Shown: positions 1 through 11,110, counted from the stretch's first letter. The stretch is DNA of 64,000 nucleotides from Pantoea sp. WMus005 (GCF_013415305.1 NZ_JACBXU010000007.1:89655-153654), one strand, 5' to 3'. Numbers and translations are program-made. The notes: a model not told the origin generated them from the letters alone.

Positions 1-222
1 CACCACCAGCCCCAGCGTATGACTGCGGGCATCATGCAGCATCCGGGCGTGGATGCTGGGCTGATAGTGGTGTTCACGGGCAAGTGACAGAACCCGCTCA
101 CGCGTCTCCTTCGCAACCCGTAACTCTTCACCACGGCCGTTGAGCACAAGGCTTGCAGTGGCTTTTGAAACGCCAGCCAGCCCAGCAATGTCACTGATAG
201 TAACGCGTTTTGTTTTTCTCAC
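1..222 (-). CDS. scrR: Sucrose operon repressor ScrR, N-terminal part (cut by window edge)
   Basis: LacI-family DNA-binding repressor; only the first 74 codons are in the window. The visible part is the helix-turn-helix: [20 protein letters not shown], followed by the hinge-type segment [11 protein letters not shown]. The only in-frame start is GTG at 222, since the nearby ATG frame stops quickly. It lies 29 bp after scrB on the same strand, as in known scrKYABR regulons. It should repress scrK and scrY by binding the CTAAACCGGTTTAG palindromes seen upstream of them and release on binding fructose or a fructose phosphate (family knowledge). The effector domain is outside the window. Confidence 0.93.
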   Translation of the reverse strand, partial: MRKTKRVTISDIAGLAGVSKATASLVLNGRGEELRVAKETRERVLSLAREHHYQPSIHARMLHDARSHTLGLVV

Positions 223-251
223 GGCAAGGCATCGGTTAATGAAACAAGCGC

Positions 252-1661
252 TTATTCTACCATGCAGCGACGTAACGACCAGTAGCGGGCCTGCAGTTCT
301 GCGCGCCCGCGCAGGGTCAGCAGCGCCGGCTGGTCCGGAAAATAGCGGCTGCTCATCACCCCTTCCCCACCGTTGATGAAGATCTCAACGCTGGAGTGAT
401 CACACAGGATCTGCAACCGGCGTGCTGTGCCAGTCCAGTAACGGTATGTCCATTCGCCCGTCACCAGACTGCGACGGGCAAGCCGCAGTTCATTCTGTTG
501 CCACGTCAGGATCAGCGTATCGGCGAAATTGAGTTCAATGTCGCCCTGACATTCCAGTTCCAGCTCCAGCCGCTGTGCGCCGATCGGTGGTGTATGATCG
601 GCGCGGCCCTGATAGTGCTGCTCTTTCTGCCGCAACGCCTGCAGTTCCGCCACGGGCTGCTGAAAGAGCCGCCCATTGTGTGAACTCAGCTCACGCACAC
701 ACGTCATCTGATGGATCCAGCCCTGCGCGACAGTGGGCTGAGCCATCTCTTCGCCATCCGGCGTCCCCATCCAGCCCACCAGCAGACGCCGGCCATCTGC
801 GGTCAGTGTGGTTTGCGGTGCATAAAATTCAAACCCGGCATCCATTTCATTCAGCGGCCCGTGCGGGTATGCAGGCTGCTGATAATCCAGCGAGCCACTC
901 AGCCAGGCGCAGGCATGACTGTTAAGATAGCGCTTCTCTTCAGACGCGATGCCCTGCGGACAGCAGATCAGATAGGTGCTGTCGCCAAGCATAAACATAT
1001 CCGGGCACTCCCACATGTAGCCCGCGGCACCCAGACCACCCCGTTCACTGCCCGCGATCTCACCGAGATTCTCCCACTCCCGCAGGTCGGCAGAACGCAA
1101 CAGCAGCACCCTGCCCTGCAACTGCGTATTCTGCGCGGCCAGCACCATGTACCATTCATCTTTGTGACGCCAGACTTTGGGATCGCGAACGTGGCCGGTA
1201 TAGCCCTCTGGCACGGCGATGACCGGGCCGAGTTTATCAAAACCCCCCGCGCTATTTTGCTGCGCCAGACACTGCCACGCCGTTCGCGAGCCATCATCAA
1301 ACTTCACGTTGCCGGTGTAGATCAGCGTCAGCCGACCGTTGTCGTCTACCGCGCTGCCGGAGTAGCAGCCGCTGCGGTCATACGCCTCATCCGGCATCAG
1401 GGCGATGGGCTGATGTTCCCAGTGCAGCAGATCGGCTGAGCGCCAGTGTCCCCAACACTTGTGCTGATGCGCACAGCCCAGCGCATTCCACTGGTAGAAG
1501 AGATGAAAGTGGCCGTCAAAATGAATGAAGCCGTTGGGATCGTTAAGCAGCCCGGTTACCGGTGCCAGATGCCAGCCTGGATAATGGCTGTCGCTAAGCG
1601 CCTTCGGCATACCCTTCATCACCGCCTGGAGAATGGCGGCAAGACGTGTTGATGAGGCCAT
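252..1661 (-). CDS. scrB: Sucrose-6-phosphate hydrolase (GH32)
   Basis: Cytoplasmic invertase of glycoside hydrolase family 32 that splits the sucrose-6-phosphate made by ScrA into glucose-6-phosphate and fructose. It has 469 residues, the normal family length. The three acidic active-site motifs are present: nucleophile motif LLNDPNG near residue 40, HVRDPKVW near 157, and the acid/base motif MWECPD near 215. A beta-sandwich domain follows. Its ATG shares one base with the TAA of scrA (TAATG), so translation is probably coupled. It is third in the scrYABR transcript and should be induced with it. Confidence 0.96.
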   Translation of the reverse strand: MASSTRLAAILQAVMKGMPKALSDSHYPGWHLAPVTGLLNDPNGFIHFDGHFHLFYQWNALGCAHQHKCWGHWRSADLLHWEHQPIALMPDEAYDRSGCYSGSAVDDNGRLTLIYTGNVKFDDGSRTAWQCLAQQNSAGGFDKLGPVIAVPEGYTGHVRDPKVWRHKDEWYMVLAAQNTQLQGRVLLLRSADLREWENLGEIAGSERGGLGAAGYMWECPDMFMLGDSTYLICCPQGIASEEKRYLNSHACAWLSGSLDYQQPAYPHGPLNEMDAGFEFYAPQTTLTADGRRLLVGWMGTPDGEEMAQPTVAQGWIHQMTCVRELSSHNGRLFQQPVAELQALRQKEQHYQGRADHTPPIGAQRLELELECQGDIELNFADTLILTWQQNELRLARRSLVTGEWTYRYWTGTARRLQILCDHSSVEIFINGGEGVMSSRYFPDQPALLTLRGRAELQARYWSLRRCMVE

Positions 1662-3031
1662 TATTCAGCATCCGTTTTGTATTTGAGCAGGTAAGAGATC
1701 ACAAACGCGGTAGTAAAGGCGATAGCGATGCCGATAACATAATTCAGCAGAGAGCCAGCCTGGACAATCGCCATGCCCGGCAGACCCGTCAGTCCGACTG
1801 CCGTCATATAAACATGAACCGAAACCACCCACGCTCCACCCAGTGCGCCACCCACTAATCCGGCGATAAAAGGTTTCATAAACCGCAGGTTGATACCAAA
1901 AATCGCCGCCTCGGTGATCCCCAGCAGCGCTGAAAACGCTGAGGGCAGCGAAATTGCTTTAATCTTCGCATCGCGGGTTTTGAACCACACCGCCAGACAG
2001 GCCCCACCCTGAGCCACGTTCGCCATCGCCCAGATGGGCAGCAGAAAGTTCACGCCGATCGAAGGATTGCCCAGCAGTCCTGCCTCAATCGCATGGAAGC
2101 TGTGATGGACGCCGGTGATGACAATGACCGAATAAAGCCCACCAAACACCAGTCCCGCCAGCCAGCCAGCGTGCGCAATCAGGGTGCTGAGGACAAAGGA
2201 GATACCATCACCCAGCATACGACCCGCAGGGCCAATAATCAGCAGCGCAATGAAGCCGGAGATAATCACCGTCAGGAACGGGGTCAGGATCAGATCCAGC
2301 GCATCCGGGATAACCCGACGCAGCTGCTTTTCCAGCAGACTCATAAACCAGACCGCCAGCAGCACCGGGAACACCGTACCCTGATAGCCGATCATTGCCA
2401 CTTCAATGCCGAAGAAGTTCATGGTGTGGAAACCGGCTGCGACGCCCCAGGCGTTGGTCAGCGCCGGGTGGGTCAGAATGCCGCCCAGCGTCGCCCCGAG
2501 GAATGGGTTACCACCAAACTCGCGCGCTGCAGTAAAGCCAATCAGGATCGGCAGAATAATAAAGGCCGCAGAGCTGCACATATCCAGCATGATGTAGAGT
2601 GCATTTTCCGGATTAACCCAGCCGTAGGTTTTGACCATCCCCAGCAGGCCCATCAGCAGACCTGACGCCACAATCGCCGGAATGATCGGCACAAAGATGT
2701 TCGACAGCAGGCGGGCGATGCGCTGGAAAGGATTGAGCTTACGCGCAGCAATATCCGCGGCCTCAGACTTGCTCGATTCGCTGATACCCGCCTCGGCGAT
2801 AAAGGCGGCGTAGACCTTGTTCACCACGCCGGTGCCGAAGATAACCTGAAGCTGTCCCGCATTGCGGAAGCAGCCCTTAACGCCTTCAATCCGGCCAATC
2901 GCCGTGGTGTCCGCTTTCTCATCATCTGCCAGCACCAGCCGCAGCCGTGTCGCACAGTGCGCTGCGCTGGCAATGTTCTCTTTGCCACCCAGCAGAGGCA
3001 ACAGTGCCCGCGATATTTTTACATAGTCCAT
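1661..3031 (-). CDS. scrA: PTS system sucrose-specific EIIBC component
   Basis: Inner-membrane phosphotransferase permease that imports sucrose and phosphorylates it. It has 456 residues. The EIIB domain comes first, with the phosphorylated cysteine in AAHCATRLRLVL near residue 25, followed by a glycine-rich multispan EIIC domain containing the family motif GVHHSFHAIE. No EIIA domain is fused, so phosphate must come from a separate EIIA, usually the glucose one. I use the ATG at 3031, which has a GAGG Shine-Dalgarno sequence, rather than the GTG two codons upstream. It overlaps scrB by one base and lies 67 bp after scrY. Confidence 0.95.
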   Translation of the reverse strand: MDYVKISRALLPLLGGKENIASAAHCATRLRLVLADDEKADTTAIGRIEGVKGCFRNAGQLQVIFGTGVVNKVYAAFIAEAGISESSKSEAADIAARKLNPFQRIARLLSNIFVPIIPAIVASGLLMGLLGMVKTYGWVNPENALYIMLDMCSSAAFIILPILIGFTAAREFGGNPFLGATLGGILTHPALTNAWGVAAGFHTMNFFGIEVAMIGYQGTVFPVLLAVWFMSLLEKQLRRVIPDALDLILTPFLTVIISGFIALLIIGPAGRMLGDGISFVLSTLIAHAGWLAGLVFGGLYSVIVITGVHHSFHAIEAGLLGNPSIGVNFLLPIWAMANVAQGGACLAVWFKTRDAKIKAISLPSAFSALLGITEAAIFGINLRFMKPFIAGLVGGALGGAWVVSVHVYMTAVGLTGLPGMAIVQAGSLLNYVIGIAIAFTTAFVISYLLKYKTDAE

Positions 3032-3073
3032 ACACACCTCAGTCTCGTTATGTTTTTATCCGCGTGGATTTAA

Positions 3074-3092
3074 GGCCCCGGCATCCGGGGCC
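3074..3092 (-). other. GC-rich intercistronic hairpin between scrY and scrA
   Basis: GGCCCCGG-CAT-CCGGGGCC, an 8-bp perfect stem with a 3-nt loop and no U-tract. It sits just after the scrY stop inside the operon, so it is more likely an mRNA-stabilising or attenuating hairpin than a full terminator. It could let the porin message accumulate over scrAB (inference). Confidence 0.6.
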
Positions 3093-3098
3093 ACCCGA

Positions 3099-4692
<1,594 letters not shown>

Positions 4693-4737
4693 GCGCAAAT
4701 CATAGCCAGGGGTAATTTCCCTCTGCAATGAAAATAG

Positions 4738-4751
4738 CTAAACCGGTTTAG
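4738..4751. promoter_or_regulatory. ScrR operator, distal to scrY
   Basis: Second perfect copy of CTAAACCGGTTTAG. Together with the first copy it could permit looping or dual occlusion of the scrY promoter. Confidence 0.83.
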
Positions 4752-4755
4752 TGAT

Positions 4756-4771
4756 TGTGAGATAGCTCTCA
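4756..4771. promoter_or_regulatory. Possible CRP site upstream of scrY
   Basis: TGTGA-GATAGC-TCTCA matches the CRP consensus TGTGA-N6-TCACA at 9 of 10 arm bases. It sits just upstream of the distal operator, between scrK and scrY. Catabolite control of scr genes is known for other scr regulons; here it is inferred. Confidence 0.5.
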
Positions 4772-4793
4772 AAACAGGAGCATTACATGATGA

Positions 4794-5720
4794 TTAGCTG
4801 GCCAGATCGCCCAACTGGTGGAGCCAGGGAAGCGCTGTCATGGCACCTTTCGCGGTGGTTGCCAGCGCGCCACAACGTTGTGCTGTGGCAAGACAAATGG
4901 TCAGCGTTGATTCATCGTCAGGCAGACCTGACTTCGCCAGTCCCCAGAGTAATCCGGCCACGAAGGCATCTCCTGCACCTGTGGTATCAACGCTGTCCAC
5001 CGGCGTAGTGGCATGGTGAGTTATCTCGCCCTGATAGCAGGCGATCACCCCTTCCCTGCCCCGCGTCACCAGTAACAAGCGAATGCCAAATCGTTCGGCC
5101 AGCAGCGGCATGCTGACAGCCGGTTCCTGGCCCGGACAGAGGAAATCAAGCTCCTCGTCTGAGAGTTTGACCACGTCGGTATGACTGAGCGCCTCGTTGA
5201 CCACCGCATGCAGCTGTGCCTGATCGGGCCAGAGGTCTTCACGGAGATTTACATCAAAGCTGACATGACCCCCTGCAGCACGGATCCGTTTCATCGCGGT
5301 CAGCGTCGCGGTACGGGAAGGTTCTCCCGCCAGGGCGATCGAACAGCAGTGTAGCCATTCATCGCGCTGGAATTCCGGCAGGTCGGACGTTTTAAGAAAC
5401 AGATCGGCACTGGGCCGCACCATAAAGGTAAAGGAACGTTCGCCCTGCTCATCCAGCCCGACCACCACGGTTGAGGTGCGGTGTTGTGAATCAGCGATCA
5501 TGTAGCGGGTATCGACCTTCTCTTCACTGAGCGTCTGTCGCATAAACTCACCAAAGGGATCAGCGCCTACCCGACCGATAAAACCGCTGTTTCCCTGCAG
5601 ACGGGAAATTCCAACGGCGACATTGGCGGGTGCTCCGCCCGGACACTGCATAAGACGACCCGACATTTCCGGTAGTAAATCGACCACGGCATCCCCGAGG
5701 CACCATACGCGAACAGACAT
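4794..5720 (-). CDS. scrK: Fructokinase ScrK (PfkB family)
   Basis: ATP-dependent kinase that phosphorylates the fructose released by ScrB. It has 308 residues with the ribokinase-like fold: the N-terminal glycine motif CPGGAPANVAVG near residues 27-38 and the C-terminal signature DTTGAGDAFVAGLLWG, whose Asp is the catalytic base. It is transcribed on the same strand as scrYABR but has its own ScrR-like operator upstream, and the two scrY operators lie in the gap behind it. That is the usual scrK / scrYABR two-promoter arrangement. Confidence 0.95.
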   Translation of the reverse strand: MSVRVWCLGDAVVDLLPEMSGRLMQCPGGAPANVAVGISRLQGNSGFIGRVGADPFGEFMRQTLSEEKVDTRYMIADSQHRTSTVVVGLDEQGERSFTFMVRPSADLFLKTSDLPEFQRDEWLHCCSIALAGEPSRTATLTAMKRIRAAGGHVSFDVNLREDLWPDQAQLHAVVNEALSHTDVVKLSDEELDFLCPGQEPAVSMPLLAERFGIRLLLVTRGREGVIACYQGEITHHATTPVDSVDTTGAGDAFVAGLLWGLAKSGLPDDESTLTICLATAQRCGALATTAKGAMTALPWLHQLGDLAS

Positions 5721-5748
5721 AAAAGACTCCTGTAATTAAACCCGATAG

Positions 5749-5762
5749 CTAAACCGTTTTAG
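5749..5762. promoter_or_regulatory. ScrR-like operator upstream of scrK
   Basis: CTAAACCGTTTTAG, one base off the perfect palindrome found before scrY, located 28 bp before the scrK start. A further half-site (TTAAACCG) follows at about 5771. Confidence 0.75.
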
Positions 5763-5888
5763 CTATAGCGTTAAACCGTGACGAGTTCAAGCGTTACAGT
5801 GCCAAAGTGATGCGTAATTAACAGAGAAGTTTATCGGGTGAAGATGTCAGGCACGGATAAGGCTTCAGACAGGCAGGTGGAGAGTGGA

Positions 5889-5916
5889 ATAAAAATAACC
5901 GGCACAGCGGCCGGTT
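5889..5916 (-). terminator. Terminator of the parAB operon
   Basis: Stem AACCGGC / GCCGGTT with a 6-nt loop; on the minus strand it is followed by TATTTTTATT. It lies 26 bp after the parB stop. Confidence 0.75.
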
Positions 5917-5942
5917 CAGACATTACACACGTGTGATGACGA

Positions 5943-6914
5943 TTACTTCAGTGTTGAGAGTATTTGTCTGATGGATGCATCGATCTGTTCAGCTATCTCT
6001 TTTGGCAGACGACTGAATTCATACTGGACAGTGCGCTTCTCATCATTAGTTTTACGACGTGCATAGGTATTGGCCGTGGTAAATGTTGCCAATTTCTCTG
6101 TCACGGTTTTGCTGACGGGCACCGGCTTTTTTAACTGACGACGGGCGCTTTTGAAGCCACTCAGGATAGCGCTTTTCTTATCATCTGCGTTGGTGCTTTG
6201 CAGGGAAACATCTTCATTCAGCTTTTGCTGGATCTCGCTGACCAGTGAAGAGGCCTCAACCGCTTCCGCTTTCGCCTCTTCCCAGACATCAAGCAGCAAC
6301 TGATAATCCTGAAGGGTCAGCTCAGAGACAACCGGAAAGAGTTCGATAAACTCAGCGGGTACGGATGCTGCCTGGAAAGCACGTGAGACTTTGGCGTTAG
6401 AGATGCCTTCTGCCTTTGCAATTTCTGATTTGCTCATGCCATTTTCGTTCATCAGCATAAAGCGCAAACCTAATTCGCGCAGGTTGTGCTCCTTCGCAGT
6501 CTGAATATCTGCGGCCAGCTGACGCGCATCACTGAGGCTCAGTTCATCCGCGGTGACCAGTACTTCCAGACTGGCACCGGAAAGAATGCACGCGGCACGA
6601 CGGCGCGAACCATCCATGATCTCAATTTTGTCACCGTTGACACGACCAATAGCCGGAAAGAACTGTTGCAGCGTAATCGTGCGGGTGATTTCCTGAAGTG
6701 ATTCTGGCGTCAGCGTACTCTGGTCACGGCCATTAATTTTTGGATCAACGCTGGTTCGTGTCTCAATATCATCATGCAGGATGAGCTGGCGGACAAAGGT
6801 CGCCTTAGCACCAGACTTCAGCGTAAAGGTGCGCGACTGGCTGCTGCTGTCAATCATGTTCGCAATAGCAGAATCACCAAACTTGCGGCCAATGCGCTGT
6901 ATAGGTTTGCTCAC
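5943..6914 (-). CDS. parB: Plasmid partition protein ParB
   Basis: Centromere-binding partition protein with 323 residues. The ParB/Spo0J core is visible: an arginine-rich box (IEMDGSRRRAACILSGA, around residue 98) and a helix-turn-helix (MSKSEIAKAEGISNAKVSRA, around residue 158). The C-terminal part (RLPKEIAEQIDASIRQIL) probably dimerises. Length and order fit the P1/F class (type Ia). Its ATG overlaps the parA stop by 4 bp (ATGA), so the two are translationally coupled. Its likely DNA targets are the palindrome-plus-GGTGAAAAT elements upstream of parA (inference). Confidence 0.93.
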   Translation of the reverse strand: MSKPIQRIGRKFGDSAIANMIDSSSQSRTFTLKSGAKATFVRQLILHDDIETRTSVDPKINGRDQSTLTPESLQEITRTITLQQFFPAIGRVNGDKIEIMDGSRRRAACILSGASLEVLVTADELSLSDARQLAADIQTAKEHNLRELGLRFMLMNENGMSKSEIAKAEGISNAKVSRAFQAASVPAEFIELFPVVSELTLQDYQLLLDVWEEAKAEAVEASSLVSEIQQKLNEDVSLQSTNADDKKSAILSGFKSARRQLKKPVPVSKTVTEKLATFTTANTYARRKTNDEKRTVQYEFSRLPKEIAEQIDASIRQILSTLK

Positions 6915-8113
6915 AGGGTACTCCTGATATATTCGATGCGGTCAAACACAGCTCTTGAGAACTGCTCGGCTTCATATTTCGCTTTGCGCAGAGCGTCTGC
7001 ACTGCCCGGATAGGAGGAAGGATTGGCGCTGATTACCGTATCAAAAGATTCCCCGCAGCGTTCAAATCCATCCAGTCGCGGTAAGCTGCAGTCCAGCATC
7101 GATTTGGTAAACACTTCGCGGGCATAGCTTTGAGAAGTCAGGTGATCGTGTTTTGAGGTCATCTTGGACATAAAGCCGATATTAGCTTTGAGTCGGGGTT
7201 CGATACCTTCGGACTCTATACGCTCAAGCATTTCAGGCAGACGCGTCAGATACTTCATGGTGGAGTGGAAATCGACCTGCGCCGGCGGCGTTGGTGTCAG
7301 CAACACATCACTGGCTGCAATTGCATTCAGCATGAAGGAATCAAGATGAGGACCCGTATCAAGGAATATGAAATCGTAATCTCCCGCCAGGCGATCAATC
7401 ACATTGCGGCGTAAGACCTCTGAAGGTGCAACACCTGGCAGATGTTCAGCTACCAGCTCTTCCCAGTCGCTGGCAACAAAACCATCGTCGATAGAAGCCG
7501 GGATCACATCTACGCCTGGCATGACGGTTGGCTTAATAAATTGTTCACGAAGCTGGTCTGCATCAAGATCGTTAAGCATCGCCTGCGCTGCCGTTTCCAG
7601 AACGGAACCTACGCTGTTAGTGTGGCTCAGGAACATTGTGCTCGATGCCTGGGGATCCAAATCAATAACCAGAATGCGCAGATCATTGTGAAGCATAGAA
7701 GGATGGGCGCGCATACCGTGAGCCAGTGTGACGGTGCTGACGGTTTTAGAAACGCCGCCTTTAAGGCTGACAACAAAGACAACAAAGGGACCATCATGGC
7801 GATCGCGATATTTCGGTATTTTACGATGCGCATAGATATCGACCACGTTTTCGATGGTCAGGGCATATTGCGATGTACTACCGGTCTGTTTCTTACCAAA
7901 CTGATAGCCCGCTGCTTCCATATCATTAATGGCAGCGACAACAGCATGCTTACTCAGCAAAGGCATATTCGCGACAGCATTGCGCGAGAAGGTCTGATAA
8001 AAACCGGTCTGGTTAAATTCCTGACGCTGCTGCTCAATGTGGCTACTCAATCCATGTAACATGGAATTGGCCCGTGTGGCCATTTCCAGCACTCCACCAT
8101 AATCACGCTTCAT
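6911..8113 (-). CDS. parA: Plasmid partition ATPase ParA (type Ia)
   Basis: Walker-type partition ATPase with 400 residues, the length of the P1 ParA/SopA class. The N-terminal roughly 100 residues are the DNA-binding autoregulatory part. The deviant Walker A box is KGGVSKT (118-124), the A' motif LRILVIDLDPQ, and the Walker B region YDFIFLDTGPHLDS. It has a good Shine-Dalgarno sequence (AGAGGG) before ATG 8113. It should segregate plasmid copies together with ParB and repress its own promoter, probably through the inverted repeat at 8134-8154. Confidence 0.95.
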   Translation of the reverse strand: MKRDYGGVLEMATRANSMLHGLSSHIEQQRQEFNQTGFYQTFSRNAVANMPLLSKHAVVAAINDMEAAGYQFGKKQTGSTSQYALTIENVVDIYAHRKIPKYRDRHDGPFVVFVVSLKGGVSKTVSTVTLAHGMRAHPSMLHNDLRILVIDLDPQASSTMFLSHTNSVGSVLETAAQAMLNDLDADQLREQFIKPTVMPGVDVIPASIDDGFVASDWEELVAEHLPGVAPSEVLRRNVIDRLAGDYDFIFLDTGPHLDSFMLNAIAASDVLLTPTPPAQVDFHSTMKYLTRLPEMLERIESEGIEPRLKANIGFMSKMTSKHDHLTSQSYAREVFTKSMLDCSLPRLDGFERCGESFDTVISANPSSYPGSADALRKAKYEAEQFSRAVFDRIEYIRSTL

Positions 8114-8133
8114 AAGACCCTCTGCGTTAATGT

Positions 8134-8154
8134 TTTTTGCATACTACACAAAAA
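8134..8154. promoter_or_regulatory. Possible ParA operator
   Basis: Inverted repeat TTTTTG-N9-CAAAAA just upstream of the parA Shine-Dalgarno. ParA of this class represses its own promoter, so this is a plausible operator; there is no direct proof. Confidence 0.4.
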
Positions 8155-8316
8155 GGGTTTACCTGCCAATTTATAAGAAAAAAGACAAAAACCTGGATTT
8201 CCTGTCCGTGATGTTGAAATGGAGAAGAGAGAGTCAGGTGAGTTTTAAAAGGCTAAGGATTCTGGTCATGTCAGTAAAGAAGGTTAATGGCGTTTTCTGA
8301 TGTGTTGCGGAGGGTG

Positions 8317-8392
8317 TTTTCACGATGAAAATAGCATAAAAGTCGTTATAAATCATTTACATAAAACTTAAACAGCATGGTGAAAATTTTCG
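8317..8392. other. parS-like element 1
   Basis: Palindrome TTTTCA-CGA-TGAAAA (8317-8331), an AT-rich spacer containing TAAATCATTTACAT, and GGTGAAAAT (8379-8387). The same order recurs at 9079. Heptamer boxes of TTTCAC type around an IHF bend define P1 parS, so a centromere is a reasonable guess. The 11-bp direct repeat TTAAACAGCAT (8368-8378 and 8394-8404) brackets the right box. Confidence 0.45.
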
Positions 8393-8404
8393 TTTAAACA
8401 GCAT

Positions 8405-9078
8405 CTCATTATGCTTACACTTTCGCGTTTGATAGTAAAGTGAGTTGATATAAGGGGCGCTGCTGACATCGATTAACGTAGATCATATCTGGCTAATCTA
8501 TTCTGCCATATTTTCTGTATCATGACCCTCTCATACCCTGGCTGGATGACGACTTTTTAACACTGCTTTGCAGCAATCTTTCTTGTGCTAGTGGATGATT
8601 GCGTTCTTTAATCAGGGGAGGTCAGAGCAAAATAATTGGAATATATTCTACCCGAACACTTTAGTCGTTTCGTTAATCTGGCAGCAAACACATTGAAACT
8701 TATGAACGAGGGCAAAGGACTTTTAATCACAATACGAGTATGAACTCTCAACGATAGAGTTAGCGGTGATTCAAAAATTTTGTAAGCTCCAGCCTTTTTT
8801 CTATTGTATCCCGTCTAATCTCTATAGTCCGTTATCTCTGTATTTCCCCTTATGACCGTCTGGCTTCACCTGCATAATAATCATGGCATTCACACTTCAG
8901 ATCTTCTTCCACAGAGATTCATTATGCTGATGGGCTCATTTCCTGTGAGCAGGCTTTATTGCCCGATGTTTCTGATCAAATCATATATTGTCGGCTACCA
9001 CGTCAAAACTTCCTATGTTTAGCATTCTATCTACCTCTGTGATATCAGAGAGGTGATCTAGCATGTCGAATCATAGGG
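8405..9078. other. AT-rich gene-free stretch between the two parS-like elements
   Basis: No open reading frame with a ribosome-binding site on either strand. A small hairpin AACTCT-CAACGAT-AGAGTT lies near 8744-8762. The tetramer-like string TAATCT recurs several times, possibly by chance. I see no promoter or RNA gene I can defend. Confidence 0.5.
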
Positions 9079-9151
9079 TTTTTTCACCATGAAAAAATAA
9101 AATAAATCATTATATATCAATAACATAATGAATTTTATGCAGGGTGAAAAT
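9079..9151. other. parS-like element 2
   Basis: Palindrome TTTTTTCA-CCA-TGAAAAAA (9079-9097), an AT-rich spacer with TAAATCATTATAT and TATCAATAACATA (close to the IHF consensus), then GGTGAAAAT (9143-9151). Spacing from palindrome to second box is 45 bp, against 47 bp in element 1. No other known function fits as well. Confidence 0.45.
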
Positions 9152-9376
9152 ACTGTCAGATCGTCAGAGTCTTCTATCAAAATTCAATTATCTTATCGTT
9201 AATCTGTCATTAGTGAATGCAGATCGCAGTTATACCTGGCATTTGGGTTAAACCCCCTCACGGTTAATCTTCAGCTGAGCCACTGTTCGTGGCTAATCAT
9301 GACTGCACTACAGCAGGAAGAAATTTATTAAATCTGCGACTCCACGATTAGTTTGTTTTTGTCTCTTTTATCCCCG

Positions 9377-9589
9377 TTATCCACAGGTCAGATCCAATGG
9401 GTCGATCCCTAATAGATCAAATTGAGATCCTTAACAGATCCCCACAGTGTCTGAAGCCTTGTGGCATAAGGCCTGAGAGGGTGTCAGTAACCACTGTAGC
9501 GAGAAGAATAACCACTATAGGGAGTATAACAACCACTATAGCGAGAAGAGCAACCGCGCTGGCGAGTACGCAACAACCACTGTAGCGAG
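9377..9589. other. Replication origin module 1 (DnaA box, GATC repeats, five iterons)
   Basis: A perfect DnaA box TTATCCACA (9377-9385) is followed by five GATC sites at 9391, 9404, 9415, 9426 and 9437, mostly 11 bp apart. Five direct iterons of the form AACCACTATAGCGAG then begin at 9489, 9510, 9531, 9552 (degenerate, AACCGCGCTGGCGAG) and 9575, about 21 bp or two helical turns apart. This is the order found in the P1 oriR: DnaA binding, Dam-methylated AT-rich opening region, Rep-binding iterons. Confidence 0.85.
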
Positions 9590-9725
9590 TAAATGGCCTT
9601 TTAGCGTGTGTATAACAGTGAGCAGGTCCAGCTTTCGGGATTTACTGACCGTTTGCGATGAAAGACGATGATCCAGGGAAAAGGCAGGGAACCTGAGTCA
9701 TCCTGCAGCTGGCATTTTTACCGGG

Positions 9726-9935
9726 TTATCCACTGAATAGATCCAATAACAGATCCTCTTAAGATCCTAATAAGTTCCTTAAAGATCCCTGCAGAGCGCC
9801 AGGCCACGGTATGCCTGCCTTGAGACAGGTTCATTAACCACTATAGCGAGTAAAGTAACCACTGTATCGAGAGAAATAACCACTATGGTAAGTAGATTAA
9901 CCGCTGTAGTGAGTGATAGTATCCACTGTATCGAG
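9726..9935. other. Replication origin module 2 (second copy of the same layout)
   Basis: DnaA-like box TTATCCACT (9726-9734, one mismatch), GATC at 9740, 9752, 9763 and 9784 with a decayed copy (AGTTCC) at 9773, then five iterons starting at 9836, 9857, 9878, 9899 and 9921. DnaA box to first GATC is 14 bp in both modules. DnaA box to first iteron is 110 bp here and 112 bp in module 1. The last iteron ends 40 bp before the repA start, so RepA binding here probably also represses repA. Confidence 0.85.
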
Positions 9936-9975
9936 TAACAGCGGCTCTGGCCTGTTCACATCACGGATCTTCCTA

Positions 9976-11049
9976 ATGCCAAGAAAAGAACCAGATATCC
10001 TGAACATAGCAGATGCATTTAGCGAAACAGACAAGCGTACAGGTGAAGTTGTTACTCTTACCCCCAACAGTAACAACACGGTGCAGCCGGTCGCGCTGAT
10101 GCGGCTTGGCTTATTTGTTCCGACGCTGAAATCCACGGCGCGCAGTCAGAAGAACCAGATGAATTCCATGGATGTGACACAGGATCTCAAGCAGTTATCC
10201 CTGGTCAGATCGGAAGGCTATGACAACATTAAGATTCTGGGTGCCCGCCTGGATATGGATAATGATTTTAAAACCTGGGTTGGGATTATTCGTGCATTTG
10301 CGACGCATGAGTGTCTGGGAGACACTGTAACGCTCTCATTCGTCGAATTTGCAAAGCTCTGTGGCATTCCCTCCGCAAGGCTCTCCTCGAAGCTCAGGAG
10401 CCGTCTGGACGCGTCTTTGACCCGTATTGCATCTAATACCCTGACGTTTACCAGCAAAGGCGGTGAGAACTACACCACGCATCTGGTGCAGTCTGCTAAA
10501 TACAGCGTCAAGAAAGACACGGTAACGCTGCAGGCCGATCCCAAGATCTTTGAACTGTATCAGTTCGACAGAAAGGTTCTGCTGCAACTTAAAGCCATCA
10601 ATGAGCTGGCTCGTAAGGAGTCCGCTCAGGCGCTCTACACCTTCATTGAGAGCCTTCCACCGAAGCCTGCGCCGATATCTATGGCGCGCTTGCGCGCCAG
10701 GCTTAACCTGACCTCGCGTGTGATTACTCAAAACGCGACTGTCAGAAAAGCTATGGAGCAGTTGAAAGAGATCGGATATCTCGACTACACCGAAACCCGA
10801 CGCGGCTCATCTGTCTACTTCTGGGTTCATTATCGCCATCCTAAGCTGCGGCCGGCTGAACTGCCGCTTAGTCAGTCAGGCCTGATCGATGATGAAATGG
10901 ATGATTTTGACGATCTTGATATCGATCCTGGCGTGATTGACGTCAGCCCGCCTGAGCTGGTGATCGAAGAGGAGAGTACTGAGCTGGTGATGGTTTCGCG
11001 TGAGGAGAAAGAGTTACTCAATAAAATCAGGAAGCAAAAGAAGCAATAA
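9976..11049 (+). CDS. repA: Replication initiator RepA (RepFIB / P1 Rep-3 family)
   Basis: Iteron-binding initiator with 357 residues from ATG 9976 (MPRKEPDIL). An in-frame start at 9913 exists, but that extension would be encoded by the last iteron, so I reject it. Two winged-helix domains typical of Rep_3 proteins are suggested: residues of about 60-190, with [20 protein letters not shown], and about 200-290, with [20 protein letters not shown]. The C-terminus is a long acidic stretch ([15 protein letters not shown]) ending in a basic tail (KIRKQKKQ), longer than I expect for RepFIB RepA. The gene is flanked by direct iterons upstream and inverted iterons downstream, the usual incC/incA arrangement. 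Confidence 0.94.
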   Translation: MPRKEPDILNIADAFSETDKRTGEVVTLTPNSNNTVQPVALMRLGLFVPTLKSTARSQKNQMNSMDVTQDLKQLSLVRSEGYDNIKILGARLDMDNDFKTWVGIIRAFATHECLGDTVTLSFVEFAKLCGIPSARLSSKLRSRLDASLTRIASNTLTFTSKGGENYTTHLVQSAKYSVKKDTVTLQADPKIFELYQFDRKVLLQLKAINELARKESAQALYTFIESLPPKPAPISMARLRARLNLTSRVITQNATVRKAMEQLKEIGYLDYTETRRGSSVYFWVHYRHPKLRPAELPLSQSGLIDDEMDDFDDLDIDPGVIDVSPPELVIEEESTELVMVSREEKELLNKIRKQKKQ

Positions 11050-11110
11050 AACTCTGTAAGTTAAGGCTTTCTGGTGAATGAAACTGCCTGTCTGATTGAG
11101 AATATTCAAC

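Noticed and set aside
711..1439. 242-codon plus-strand frame opposite scrB
   Set aside because: It is antisense to a clear GH32 gene, has no ribosome-binding site and no family resemblance; a GC-rich shadow frame.
9397..9585. 62-codon plus-strand frame within origin module 1
   Set aside because: Its sequence is simply the translated iterons and GATC repeats.
9913..9975. Upstream extension of repA
   Set aside because: The added 21 codons are encoded by the last iteron region, and the ATG at 9976 fits the family start better.
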